From: DASZMX01 sp035551475
GTDB lineage: Bacteria > Verrucomicrobiota > Verrucomicrobiia > Limisphaerales > Palsa-1400
DNA length: 39,538 bases
Direction: 5' to 3'
NCBI GenBank assembly: GCA_035551475.1
Contig: DASZMX010000099.1
Location: 1-39,538, forward strand
Every line of letters begins with the position of its first letter. Positions within the stretch are counted from its first letter, which is position 1. Under the pieces are notes generated by a model, which saw only the letters and a list, made by a program, of their open reading frames with translations, was not told where the DNA came from and did no database searches. Positions 1 to 8,637 of this stretch are shown here, in pieces. The translations under genes were made by a program, and so were the position numbers.

Positions 1-752
1 CCGTCATGCCCGTGCATTTGTTCGGCCAGACCGCCGACATGGATCCCATTCTCGACATCGCCCATGCTCACGGCCTGCCGGTGATCGAGGATGCCTGTCA
101 AGCTCACGGCGCCTCCTACAAAGGCAAGAAGGCCGGCACGCTCGGCCTCGCGGGCGCCTTCAGCTATTATCCCGGCAAGAATCTCGGCGCTTTCGGCGAA
201 GCCGGCGGCACCACCACCAATGACGCGGCGCTCGCCCAAAAAATGGCGGTCTTCCGCGACCACGGCCAGGCCAAGAAATATTATCACTCGCACATCGGCT
301 GGAACGCCCGCATGGACGGCATTCAGGGCGCCGTTTTGAGTGTCAAGTTAAAGGGTTTGGAAGTGGCGAACACCCGCCGCCGTTCGCACGCCTTATTGTA
401 TGACCAACTCCTCGGCTCGCTTGAGGAAGTCATCACGCCCTTTGAGGCGCCGCACAATCATCATGTGTATCACGTCTATGCCGTGCGCGTGAAGAATCGG
501 AACCAGATTCTCCAGGCTCTGACCGATCGCGGCATCGGCTGCGGCATTCACTATCCGGTGCCCGTGCATTTGCAGGATGCGTATCGTTTCCTCGGCTTGC
601 GCGAGGGCTCCTTCCCCGTGGCCGAACGCTGCGCCGAAGAGTTTTTGTCGCTGCCCATGTTCCCGGAATTGACCTCCGAGCAAATTCACACGGTGGTGAC
701 TGAGCTCAAGAGTTGTCTAAGCGGGAAGCCCCGCCCTGCGGTCGCGAAATAA
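1..752 (+). CDS. DegT/DnrJ/EryC1/StrS-family sugar aminotransferase (5' truncated by window)
   Basis: This is the C-terminal part of a PLP-dependent aminotransferase that converts a keto group on a nucleotide sugar to an amine. The reading frame is open to the left edge (codons begin at base 3), so the true start lies outside the window; the first in-frame ATG at 6 is internal. Counting from that ATG, the EDACQAHGA motif (Asp29, expected to contact the PLP ring nitrogen) is followed by a small-residue stretch and PGKNLGAFGEAGG. There Lys58 (codon 177-179) is the expected Schiff-base lysine. The tail has the family-typical HHVYHVYAVR and GIGCGIHYPVPVHLQ segments. The stop TAA overlaps by one base the ATG of the next gene. 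It is probably part of the polysaccharide cluster and supplies an amino sugar. The exact substrate cannot be told. Confidence 0.93.
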   Translation, partial: VMPVHLFGQTADMDPILDIAHAHGLPVIEDACQAHGASYKGKKAGTLGLAGAFSYYPGKNLGAFGEAGGTTTNDAALAQKMAVFRDHGQAKKYYHSHIGWNARMDGIQGAVLSVKLKGLEVANTRRRSHALLYDQLLGSLEEVITPFEAPHNHHVYHVYAVRVKNRNQILQALTDRGIGCGIHYPVPVHLQDAYRFLGLREGSFPVAERCAEEFLSLPMFPELTSEQIHTVVTELKSCLSGKPRPAVAK

Positions 753-1783
753 TGGTCGAGGCCGTTGACCCGCTCGCCGACGCCGCCTGGGATGAATGGG
801 TGGCGCGGCAGCCTGCGGCGGAATTTTTCCACGGCAGCGCCTGGGCGCGGGTTCTGCGGGACACTTATGGCCATCGCCCGGTTTATCAACGAATCCGGGA
901 CAGTCAGGGGCAGGCCGCCGCGCTTCCATTGATGGAAGTGAAGAGCTGGCTGACCGGGCGGCGCGGGATTGCGCTGCCGTTTACAGATTTTTGCAACACG
1001 CTCGGCGGCGGCCCGGCAGATCAGGCCGCCCTCCAGGCAGCCGCCATGGCCGAGGGGCGCCGGGCCGGCTGGCGTTATCTGGAGCGCCGAGGAAGCAGTG
1101 ATGGCTGGCCCGATGCCCCGCCATCATTGTCATTTTGGGGCCACACCATCGACCTGACGGGCGGCCCGGGGCGATTGCGGGAAAATCTGGGCAGCGCGCC
1201 ACGCCGGGCGCTGCGCAAGGCGGAAAAGGCGGGGCTGAAGGTCGAGTTTCGGACCGACGCTGCCGCGATGGGGTTGTATTATAATTTGCACTGCCGCACC
1301 CGCCGGCGTCACGGGTTGCCGCCGCAATCCTGGGGATTCTTCAGCCGCATCCAGCGCGGGATGGCTGAAACAGGAAGCGCGGAAATCGGGCTCGTGATGC
1401 AGGAGCGGCGGGCGATTGCGGGGAGCGTCTATTTTTGGGCGGGCAAAAGGGCTTTATATAAGTTCGGCGCGTCGGATCGCGCCGCGCAGGAAGCGCGGCC
1501 GAATAATCTCCTGATGTGGCGCGCGGTGGAACGATTTGCCGAAAAGGGCTTTGAAACGCTGCATTTGGGCCGGACCTCATTGTCCAACGAGGGTTTGCGC
1601 CGTTTCAAGCTCGGTTTTGGCGCCCGCGAAGAGAAGATTCATTATCACAAATTCGATTTTGCCAAAAACGCCTTCGTGCAGGACGTTGACAAAGTGGAAG
1701 GTTGGTATAATCAGATGTTTGCAAGATTGCCATTATTCGCCCTCAAGCTGGCGGGAAAATTGCTTTACCCGCACGTGTCCTAA
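752..1783 (+). CDS. FemAB/GNAT-like transferase (XrtA/EPS-associated type)
   Basis: A protein of about 343 residues with the two-lobed GNAT fold expected of FemAB-like transferases. An N-terminal lobe carries AEFFHGSAWARVL...TYGHRPVYQ, and a C-terminal lobe carries GSVYFWAGKRALYKFGASD and LHLGRTSLSNEGLRRFK. This pattern resembles the FemAB-family proteins found in exosortase/EPS loci. Their reaction is not well established; true FemAB proteins transfer amino acids from aminoacyl-tRNA. I chose ATG 752, which overlaps the upstream stop as TAATG, over an upstream in-frame ATG at 713 that would overlap the aminotransferase by 40 bases. No strong Shine-Dalgarno is visible. A second, more distant FemAB/GNAT-like protein is encoded at 18216. 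The family is fairly sure; the substrate is unknown. Confidence 0.82.
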   Translation: MVEAVDPLADAAWDEWVARQPAAEFFHGSAWARVLRDTYGHRPVYQRIRDSQGQAAALPLMEVKSWLTGRRGIALPFTDFCNTLGGGPADQAALQAAAMAEGRRAGWRYLERRGSSDGWPDAPPSLSFWGHTIDLTGGPGRLRENLGSAPRRALRKAEKAGLKVEFRTDAAAMGLYYNLHCRTRRRHGLPPQSWGFFSRIQRGMAETGSAEIGLVMQERRAIAGSVYFWAGKRALYKFGASDRAAQEARPNNLLMWRAVERFAEKGFETLHLGRTSLSNEGLRRFKLGFGAREEKIHYHKFDFAKNAFVQDVDKVEGWYNQMFARLPLFALKLAGKLLYPHVS

Positions 1784-1797
1784 TTTTGAGAACCGCT

Positions 1798-1830
1798 CGG
1801 TCTGTGAGTGTCTAAAGTGTGGTTAGACCG
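1798..1830. promoter_or_regulatory. Nested inverted repeats in the leader of the co-polymerase gene
   Basis: Two overlapping inverted repeats lie in the 65-base gap before the gene at 1849. CGGTCT (1798-1803) can pair with AGACCG (1825-1830), and GTCTAA (1810-1815) can pair with TTAGAC (1823-1828, 7-base loop). They share the right arm, so the two hairpins are mutually exclusive. An operator or a leader switch is possible but unproven. An AAGGAA Shine-Dalgarno (1838-1843) sits 5 bases before the ATG. Confidence 0.3.
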
Positions 1831-1848
1831 ATCAAATAAGGAAATTTC

Positions 1849-4101
1849 ATGAACCAAAAGAAAACGGCACCGCAGCCAACCATAACGCTCGGTGACGTCT
1901 ATTATGTAATCTTTCGGCGCAAGTGGCTGATCCTGACGATCAGCCTCCTTAGCATTGTCGCCGCCGTCGCCGTGTATTTGAAGTATCCCTTCCCTTACAC
2001 GTCGCAAGCCAAGCTTTACATCCGCTACGTTCCCGACGCCGGCAACGATCTCATGGGCGAAGCGCAGGGCCGGACGATCGACAAACAGGGCAACAACGTT
2101 CTCAACTCCGAGTTGGAAATGTTGACCACTTGGAATCTGGCGGTTAAAGCCGCCGAGGCCGTCGGCCCCGCCCGCATCACGGGCAAGAAAAACCTCACCA
2201 ACGCCGAATCCGCGGCGGGTTTCATCATTAATCACCTCCACGCCGATTTGCCGAAAAACGACGATGTCATCACGCTCACTTTCGATCACCCGGATCCAGC
2301 CGTCGCGCAGCCCGTCTTGACGGAGCTGATTCACGCGTACCGCAGCAAGAACCTGGACCTGTTCTCCAAAAACACCCAAAGCCAGGACATTCTCAGCCAG
2401 CAAGTGGATCTGGCCCGCGGCCGTTTGAGCGAAGCGGAGCGGCAGTATCATGAAAAGATGAACAGCATCGGCGCCCTCGACCTGGAGGACACCAAAAAGG
2501 AATACACTGCGCAAATCTCGCGCTTGAACCAGTCGTTGGTGGACGCCCAGGCCGAGTTGGCCCAGGCCCGCGCCACGATGGGCGAATTGCAGAAACATTT
2601 TCCGCAGGCGGCCGCTGTCAATACGAACCTGACCAACGTCGCCGCCACCGCCAACGCCCCGGTGCCCCCGGGCACCGTGCTGGAATATGATCAGCTGTGC
2701 AAAAATCTCGAGACCATGGAAGAGGAGCAGACCGCGCGCCTCGCGGTTTACACCACCAACAGCCCGCTGGTGCAGACGGCGGCCATCGGCATCGAACGCG
2801 CCCAGCAGCGCAAGGAAAAGCTGGAAACCGCCTGGCCGGCCCTCGCCGTGGCCAAGACCATCGAGCGCACGATGCCGTCCCTCGGCAACGCCACGCTGAC
2901 CCCGCAGCAGCAAATGGATGACACCGTCCTCAAAGCGCAGGGTTATATCGCGCGCATCAACATTCTCAGCAACGCCCTCACTGAGGTCCGCTCGAACATC
3001 ACCGCCATCAATCTGGCGGAGGCGCCCATCGCCGAAGCCATGCGCACCAAGGAAATCGAGGAAGCGAACTTCAAGCGTTTATTTGACAGTTATAACAAAG
3101 CCAAGCTGACGGAGGCGTACGGCCCGGGCCAGCTTTCCGGCATTGACGAAGCGGAAAGCCCCACGCCGCCTTCCCGCGATTCCAAGAAAATCATCAAGAC
3201 CGTTGGCGGCATCATGTTCGGCGGCATTGCCTTCGCTTTCGCCCTCGCGTTCTTCATTGAGATGGGGTTGAACCGCGCCTTCCGTCATGCGGGCGAAGTC
3301 GAGTCCAAGCTCGGGTTGCCGTTTTTTATCTCCGTGCCGAAACTCAACGGCGCTCATCAGAAACGCCTCGCCTCCGGCCAGGTGCCGCTTCTGTGCGAAG
3401 GCGAGAAAGCGCCGGAAGCCGCGATGGCCGCGGCCATGGTCAGCGGCAACATCAACGGCGTCAAACAACAGGCCGAATTGCAGCCTTTCTATGAAACCCT
3501 GCGCGACCGGTTGATTGCTTATTTTGAGATGATCAATCTCACGCACAAGCCCAAGCTGGTGGCCGTCACCAGTTGCAATCATGGCGCGGGCGTCACTTCC
3601 ACGGCGGCAGGTTTGGCGGCGTCCCTCTCCGAAACGGGCGATGGCAATGTGCTCCTGGTGAACATGAGCGCCCAGGGCGGCGAAGGCGAGGCGCATCATT
3701 TTTACAAAGGCCGGCTGTCCTGCGTGCTGGATGAGGTCCTGGACAAAGGCAAGCGCGACGAGGCCCGTGTGCAGGACAACCTGTATGTGGCCAAGGATTT
3801 TGCCGCCGGTGACGCGTTGCCGCGCGGTTTTCCCAAGCGCTTCAGCAACCTGGTCCCGCGCATGAAGGCGAGCGACTTTGATTATATTATTTTTGACATG
3901 CCGCCGGTTTCCCAGATCAGCATCACTCCGCGCCTGGCCCGTTTCATGGACATGGTGCTCCTCGTGATCGAGGCTGGCATCACGGATCGCGACGTGGCGC
4001 AGCGCACCGCAGCGATGCTTGGCGATTCCAAAGGCAACGTCGGCGTCATCCTGAACAAGACGCGCTCCTACGTGCCCCAGCGTCTCGTGGCTGATATTTA
4101 A
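1849..4101 (+). CDS. Wzz/Wzc-like polysaccharide co-polymerase with degenerate BY-kinase domain
   Basis: A 750-residue inner-membrane protein of the Wzc/GumC type that controls chain length and links polymerisation to export. In order: a cytoplasmic N-terminus; TM1 at about 25-45; a periplasmic Wzz domain with long coiled coils (about 180-245); a proline-rich stretch (SPTPPSRDSKK) before TM2 at about 450-470; and a C-terminal CpsD/CapB-like ATPase domain. The ATPase domain keeps Walker B (DYIIFDMPPV, Asp683). Its P-loop reads SCNHGAGVTST (575-585), with Val582 where a Lys is expected, and the Walker A' Asp is replaced (VLLVNMS). There is no tyrosine cluster at the C-terminus. Catalysis is therefore doubtful, and it may act as a structural co-polymerase. 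Start ATG 1849 has an AAGGAA ribosome site. A terminator-like hairpin follows the gene. Confidence 0.9.
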   Translation: MNQKKTAPQPTITLGDVYYVIFRRKWLILTISLLSIVAAVAVYLKYPFPYTSQAKLYIRYVPDAGNDLMGEAQGRTIDKQGNNVLNSELEMLTTWNLAVKAAEAVGPARITGKKNLTNAESAAGFIINHLHADLPKNDDVITLTFDHPDPAVAQPVLTELIHAYRSKNLDLFSKNTQSQDILSQQVDLARGRLSEAERQYHEKMNSIGALDLEDTKKEYTAQISRLNQSLVDAQAELAQARATMGELQKHFPQAAAVNTNLTNVAATANAPVPPGTVLEYDQLCKNLETMEEEQTARLAVYTTNSPLVQTAAIGIERAQQRKEKLETAWPALAVAKTIERTMPSLGNATLTPQQQMDDTVLKAQGYIARINILSNALTEVRSNITAINLAEAPIAEAMRTKEIEEANFKRLFDSYNKAKLTEAYGPGQLSGIDEAESPTPPSRDSKKIIKTVGGIMFGGIAFAFALAFFIEMGLNRAFRHAGEVESKLGLPFFISVPKLNGAHQKRLASGQVPLLCEGEKAPEAAMAAAMVSGNINGVKQQAELQPFYETLRDRLIAYFEMINLTHKPKLVAVTSCNHGAGVTSTAAGLAASLSETGDGNVLLVNMSAQGGEGEAHHFYKGRLSCVLDEVLDKGKRDEARVQDNLYVAKDFAAGDALPRGFPKRFSNLVPRMKASDFDYIIFDMPPVSQISITPRLARFMDMVLLVIEAGITDRDVAQRTAAMLGDSKGNVGVILNKTRSYVPQRLVADI

Positions 4102-4118
4102 TCGTCTTCCGCCCTCCA

Positions 4119-4148
4119 GCCGCCACCCTCCCGTGGCGGCCCTTTTGT
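4119..4148 (+). terminator. Possible rho-independent terminator
   Basis: A perfect 8-bp stem, GCCGCCAC (4119-4126) and GTGGCGGC (4133-4140), with a 6-base loop, followed by CCTTTTGT. The T tract is short, so it may only attenuate transcription into the next gene, which starts 11 bases after the stem. Confidence 0.5.
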
Positions 4149-4151
4149 AAC

Positions 4152-6314
4152 TTGAAAACAGGTTCGCTCCGCAACCAACTTTATTACGGCGTCAAGCCGC
4201 TGCTGCCGGCGGTCATGCGCCGCGGCATTCGCGGATGGTTTACGCGCCGCAAACGCGAAAACGTCGGCCATGTCTGGCCGATTCTTCCCGGGTCGGACGC
4301 GCGTCCGCCGGATTGGCGCGGCTGGCCGCACGGCAAGAAATTCGCCGTGGTCCTGACTCACGACGTGGAAGAGCAGGGCGGCGTGGATCAATGCCGCCAG
4401 CTCATGGAAACGGAAATGCGCCACGGCTTCCGTTCCTCGTTCAATTTCGTTCCCGAAGGCAATTACAAAGTCAGCAAGGAACTGCGCGATGAACTGACCC
4501 GCAACGGTTTTGAGGTCGGCATCCACGATCTGCAGCACGACGGCAAATTATACAGCGACCGCCAGGCTTTCGCGCAAAAGGCCCGCCGCATCAACACGTA
4601 TTTGAAGGATTGGAATGCGGTTGGTTTTCGCTCCGGCTTCATGCTGCACAATCTTGATTGGCTGCATGACCTGGACATCGCGTACGACGCCAGCACCTTT
4701 GACACCGATCCGTTTGAGCCGCAGCCGGACTGCGCCGGGACCATTTTTCCGTTTTGGAAGGAAGCGCCGGATGGGCGCGGCTACGTGGAGCTGCCCTACA
4801 CGTTGCCGCAGGACTCGACGCTGTTCCTTTTGCTCGGCGAAAAATCCCCGGACGTTTGGCTCAAGAAAATTGATTGGATCGCCGAACGCGGCGGGATGGT
4901 CATGTTGATTGTTCATCCCGATTATCTCGACTTCGGCCGCAATGGCACCAAAACCGCGGCCATTCCGATCCGGCATTACGAGACGATGCTGAAACACCTG
5001 CGCGAAAAGCACGGCGACACCTTCTGGCAGCCGCTCGCCCGCGACCTGGCTGGATGGTATCGCAATCAACGTATTCCGGGCTCGGCGGACGGTTCTCGTT
5101 CCGAGGCCAAACCTCTCCGCAAAAAACGCGCGGCGGTCATTCTTTATTCGTACTACGCCACCGATCCGCGCCCGCGGCGCGAAACGGAGGCCCTGGCCCG
5201 CGCGGGCATGGAAGTGGATGTCCTTTGCCTGCGCAAAGACGCTGACCTGGCGGCCTACGAGAAAATTGACGGGGTCAATGTGCATCGCGCGCCCCTGCGC
5301 CGCCGCCGCGCCGGCAAAATGACCTATGTGGTGCAATACGGGACTTTCTTTTATCACGCGTTGGTCTTTCTCACCCGGCGCAGCTTTTCCCGCCGCTACG
5401 ACCTCGTGCATGTGCACAACATGCCCGATTTCCTGGTCTTCAGCGCCATTGTCCCCCGCCTGCTTGGCGCCAAAGTGATCCTGGATTTGCACGATCCGAT
5501 GCCCGAGTTGCTGGGCGGCATTTACGGCTACACGCAAGGCGATTTTGCGGTGAAACTTTTGACGATGATTGAGCGGTTAAGCATCGCCTTTTCCGACCTG
5601 ACGATCACGCCCAACATCGCGTTCAAGGATGTTTTCGCCTCCCGCAGCTCGTGCGCGGACAAGATCGAGATCGTGATGAATTCGCCCAGCCGCACGCACT
5701 TCGACGAGAAAAAATATCCCGCCCGTCCCGTGGCGTCCGGCGCCGGCTCGCCCTTTGTCATCATGTATCATGGGCTGCTGGTGGAGCGTCACGGCCTCGA
5801 CCTCGCGATTCATGCCATGGCGCGTTTGCGCGACCGCCTGCCCGGCCTGCAGCTCCATTTTTACGGGGAGGAAACCGAATACGCCATTGCCATGGTGGCG
5901 CTGATCAAGGAGTTGGGCGTGGAAAACAGCGTCAAATACCACGGCTACAAATCCCAGAAGGAAATCGCCGAGATTATTTCCACGATTGACCTGGGGATCA
6001 TTCCCAACCGCCGCAATCCGTTCACCGAAATAAATTTTCCGACCCGCATTTTCGAATACTTGACGATGGGCAAGCCCGTCCTGGCGCCCCGCACCAAGGG
6101 CATCTCGGACTATTTTTCCGACGGCCAGATTGTCTTTTTCGAGCCCGAAAATATCGACGATCTCACCGCCAAGATCGAATGGGCCTGCCGTTGTCCGGCG
6201 GAATTGCAAGCGGTCCTCCAGGCCGGGCGCGTGATTTGCGACCAACATGCGTGGGCCACGGAGGAAAAGCATTTTATCGGCTGCGTCAGCAAACTGCTGG
6301 CCCCGCCCGCGTGA
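4152..6314 (+). CDS. Polysaccharide deacetylase-GT4 glycosyltransferase fusion
   Basis: A 720-residue two-domain protein. Residues of about 60-310 are a NodB-like (CE4) polysaccharide deacetylase: FAVVLTHDVEEQGG gives the metal/catalytic Asp motif (THD at 69-71) and GIHDLQHDG gives the HxxxH zinc pair (His125, His129), followed by VMLIVHPDYLDF. Residues of about 325-720 are a GT-B glycosyltransferase of family 4: VILYSYYATDPRPRRETEAL at the acceptor side, VHVHNMPDF in the middle, then YHGLLVERHGLDLAIHAM, LHFYGEE and FPTRIFEYLTMGKPVLAP. It may transfer a sugar and deacetylate the same glycan. The start is TTG at 4152; no Shine-Dalgarno is visible and the next in-frame ATG at 4212 would lose little. 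The open frame crosses both domains without a break. Confidence 0.88.
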   Translation: MKTGSLRNQLYYGVKPLLPAVMRRGIRGWFTRRKRENVGHVWPILPGSDARPPDWRGWPHGKKFAVVLTHDVEEQGGVDQCRQLMETEMRHGFRSSFNFVPEGNYKVSKELRDELTRNGFEVGIHDLQHDGKLYSDRQAFAQKARRINTYLKDWNAVGFRSGFMLHNLDWLHDLDIAYDASTFDTDPFEPQPDCAGTIFPFWKEAPDGRGYVELPYTLPQDSTLFLLLGEKSPDVWLKKIDWIAERGGMVMLIVHPDYLDFGRNGTKTAAIPIRHYETMLKHLREKHGDTFWQPLARDLAGWYRNQRIPGSADGSRSEAKPLRKKRAAVILYSYYATDPRPRRETEALARAGMEVDVLCLRKDADLAAYEKIDGVNVHRAPLRRRRAGKMTYVVQYGTFFYHALVFLTRRSFSRRYDLVHVHNMPDFLVFSAIVPRLLGAKVILDLHDPMPELLGGIYGYTQGDFAVKLLTMIERLSIAFSDLTITPNIAFKDVFASRSSCADKIEIVMNSPSRTHFDEKKYPARPVASGAGSPFVIMYHGLLVERHGLDLAIHAMARLRDRLPGLQLHFYGEETEYAIAMVALIKELGVENSVKYHGYKSQKEIAEIISTIDLGIIPNRRNPFTEINFPTRIFEYLTMGKPVLAPRTKGISDYFSDGQIVFFEPENIDDLTAKIEWACRCPAELQAVLQAGRVICDQHAWATEEKHFIGCVSKLLAPPA

Positions 6315-6323
6315 ACTAGAACT

Positions 6324-7160
6324 ATGGCTTCCCTCAAATCCAATATCCAACAGTCCCTCAAGCGCGCTCATCTTTTGGGGCGTCTGCGGGAATCGTGCCT
6401 GTATGATCTTTATTGGAAATTCGCCGATCCGCGGGTCGTGGAGAAAAAAAATCGCGAGGTCCAATTCTATCGCGATCTGCTCGCGGGGTTCCCGCCCGGC
6501 GGCCTCATTTTCGACATCGGCGCCAACCGCGGCGTCAAGACCGGGATTTTTTTAAAGCTCGGCGCCCGGGTGGTGGCCGTGGACCCGGATGATTCCAACC
6601 AGAATGTTCTCCGCGAAAAATTTCTCGATTACCGGCTGTTCAAAAAACCAGTCACCATTGTCGGCAAAGCTGTCAGTGATAAAAATGGCGTGGACACGTT
6701 TTTCGTCGATGAGCCCGGCTCCGCCAAGAACACCCTCAACCATAAATGGGTGGAAATTCTCCAACAGGATGACAAGCGCTTCGGCAAGAACCTCCATTTC
6801 GACAACCGCAAGGAAGTCGTCACCATCACCCTGGACGACCTCATCAAAACCCACGGCGAGCCGTACTTCGTGAAAATCGATGTCGAGGGCCACGAGCCCA
6901 GCGTGCTGGCGGGCCTGAAACGGCCGGTGCCGTTCCTGTCCTTCGAGGTCAACCTGCCGGAATTCCGCGCGGAAGGCCTGAAGTGCATCGAACTCCTCGG
7001 CGCCGTCGCGCCGACCGGGAAATTCAACTATGCCGACGACCAGCTCAAGTTGGTTTCGCCGCAGTGGTTGAGCGTTGACGAATTTCGCCGCGTGTTCGAG
7101 CAATGCAACGACGAGTCGATCGAAATTATTTGGAAAACCGAGTCCCAAGGCGCGCGCTGA
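6324..7160 (+). CDS. FkbM-family SAM-dependent methyltransferase
   Basis: A 278-residue methyltransferase, probably O-methylating a sugar of the surface glycan. The SAM-binding motif is LIFDIGANRGVKTGIF (about 61-76), followed by VVAVDPDDSNQNVL for the ribose-binding acidic loop. The family-typical FVKIDVEGHEPSVLAGL and PFLSFEVNLPEF segments come later. FkbM proteins are frequent in capsule and O-antigen clusters. It begins 9 bases after the stop of the deacetylase-GT gene and is likely co-transcribed with it. The acceptor sugar is not predictable. Confidence 0.9.
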   Translation: MASLKSNIQQSLKRAHLLGRLRESCLYDLYWKFADPRVVEKKNREVQFYRDLLAGFPPGGLIFDIGANRGVKTGIFLKLGARVVAVDPDDSNQNVLREKFLDYRLFKKPVTIVGKAVSDKNGVDTFFVDEPGSAKNTLNHKWVEILQQDDKRFGKNLHFDNRKEVVTITLDDLIKTHGEPYFVKIDVEGHEPSVLAGLKRPVPFLSFEVNLPEFRAEGLKCIELLGAVAPTGKFNYADDQLKLVSPQWLSVDEFRRVFEQCNDESIEIIWKTESQGAR

Positions 7161-7189
7161 TTTAAGGCCGTCCTCGGTTTGGAATTGCC

Positions 7190-8596
7190 ATGCCCCCTTT
7201 CCTCGCGCTCCTGCTGACGTTCGCGTTGATCATTTATCTTTTCCGCCGTGACGCGGAGGAAAATGCGAACGTAACGAGCGCGCTTTGGGTGCCGCTCATC
7301 TGGCTGATGATTGTGGGTTCGCGGGCGGTTTCCCAATGGCTGTGGGCCTGCGGCATCCATGGTTTTGGGGCCGTCACGGTGGAGGAAGGCAGTCCGATCG
7401 ACGCCTTGGTGGTGTTTATTCTGATCGTGCTGGGGGTGCGCATCCTGGTGCGGCGCAACATTTCCTTTTGGGAATTTGCCCGGCGCAACAAATGGATCGT
7501 TCTTTATCTCGCTTACTGTTTTATATCCATCGCGTGGTCGGAGCTGCCGTTTGTCGCCCTCAAGCGTTGGATCAAGATCCTGGGCCATCCGATCATGGTG
7601 CTGGTGGTCCTGACGGAGCCCGATCCCAAGGCCGCCGTGATCCGGCTCATGCAGCGCTGCGCCTATGTGATCGTCCCGTTGAGCATCACGCTGATCAAAT
7701 ATTTTCCCAACGTGGGCCGCGAATACGACCCTTTTACCGGGGCGGCCATGAACAGCGGCGTCACGATTCACAAGAACCTTCTGGGATGCGACTCGATGAT
7801 TCTGGAGTGTTTTTTCTTCTGGCGCTGGCTGAGCGTCCGGCAGATGGAAAAAACGCCGGAGCGGCGGCGGGAGTTGATTTTGATTGCGGCGTTTGGCTGC
7901 ATGATCGGCTGGCTGTTCAATCGCACGCACAGTTCCACGTCGCTGGGGGCATTCGCGGTGGGCATTCTCGTGATGCTCGCTCTCGGCCTGCCCAATTTGA
8001 ACCGGGAAAAGGTGGGCGTTTACGCCTTGGTTTTTCTCGTTGTGGCGGGCCTCTCCGAATGGATGTTTGGCATTTCCTCGATGGTGATTCAGTTGTTGGG
8101 GCGCGACCCCACCTTGACGGGCCGCGTGTTTATTTGGCAGGAAACCCTGGCCCTGCAGCCGAATGCCCTTCTGGGAGCGGGCTTTGAAAGCTTCTGGCTG
8201 GGTGATCGGCTCGCCAAAATGTGGGAATTGCATTGGTGGCATCCCAACGAGGCGCACAACGGCTATCTTGAAACGTATTTGAGTCTTGGGGCCATCGGCC
8301 TGGCGCTATTGCTGGGCGCGATTGTGGTCGCCTTCCGGCACGCCAAGGATTGGCTGGTGAACGATTTTGAGCAGGGCCGTTTCCGTCTGGGGTTCCTGGC
8401 GGCGATCGTGGTTTACAACTGGACGGAAGCCGCGTTCAAGGGATTAAGCTTCATCTTTTTTATGTTTTATGTGGTCGCGATCAGTTACCGTAGCCCCGCC
8501 ATCCAATCCGTAGGCGAAGCATCGGAATTGGAGGCCGCGGACGACGATGATTTGGTGGACGAACACAATCCTGCCATACGCGTCCGCCCCATTTGA
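7190..8596 (+). CDS. O-antigen ligase/Wzy-like polymerase membrane protein
   Basis: A 468-residue polytopic inner-membrane protein with about ten hydrophobic segments. Typical of the O-antigen ligase/Wzy superfamily are VTIHKNLLGCD, TLTGRVFIWQETL and the large periplasmic loop ending in WHPNEAHNGYLETYLSLGAIG (HN..LE.....G signature). It would polymerise repeat units flipped by the Wzx-type protein at 25746 under control of the co-polymerase at 1849. Ligase and polymerase cannot be separated by sequence alone, but the Wzx and Wzz-like partners in the cluster favour polymerase. The C-terminus is acidic and cytoplasmic (EAADDDDLVDEHN). It is the last gene before the sigma-54 promoter. Confidence 0.86.
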   Translation: MPPFLALLLTFALIIYLFRRDAEENANVTSALWVPLIWLMIVGSRAVSQWLWACGIHGFGAVTVEEGSPIDALVVFILIVLGVRILVRRNISFWEFARRNKWIVLYLAYCFISIAWSELPFVALKRWIKILGHPIMVLVVLTEPDPKAAVIRLMQRCAYVIVPLSITLIKYFPNVGREYDPFTGAAMNSGVTIHKNLLGCDSMILECFFFWRWLSVRQMEKTPERRRELILIAAFGCMIGWLFNRTHSSTSLGAFAVGILVMLALGLPNLNREKVGVYALVFLVVAGLSEWMFGISSMVIQLLGRDPTLTGRVFIWQETLALQPNALLGAGFESFWLGDRLAKMWELHWWHPNEAHNGYLETYLSLGAIGLALLLGAIVVAFRHAKDWLVNDFEQGRFRLGFLAAIVVYNWTEAAFKGLSFIFFMFYVVAISYRSPAIQSVGEASELEAADDDDLVDEHNPAIRVRPI

Positions 8597-8604
8597 ACCT
8601 GCTG

Positions 8605-8618
8605 AAGCTCTGGAGCTT
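8605..8618. promoter_or_regulatory. Palindrome next to the sigma-54 promoter
   Basis: AAGCTC-TG-GAGCTT, a perfect 6+6 palindrome with a 2-base centre, ends 3 bases before the -24 element. Activator (EBP) sites usually lie farther upstream, so it could be a regulator site or chance. Confidence 0.3.
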
Positions 8619-8621
8619 GAA

Positions 8622-8637
8622 TGGCACATAGTTTGCT
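8622..8637 (+). promoter_or_regulatory. Sigma-54 (RpoN) -24/-12 promoter
   Basis: The sequence TGGCACATAGTTTGCT matches the RpoN consensus TGGCACGnnnnTTGCW at every defined position except one (A for G after TGGCAC). The invariant GG (8623-8624) and GC (8635-8636) have the required spacing. Transcription would begin near 8647, about 25 bases before the ATG at 8674. It lies in a 77-base intergenic gap, where a chance match is unlikely. A TTTGCTT-ATA-AAGCAAA inverted repeat (8632-8648) overlaps the -12 element. Expression would need a bacterial enhancer-binding protein, and none is encoded in this window. Confidence 0.78.
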
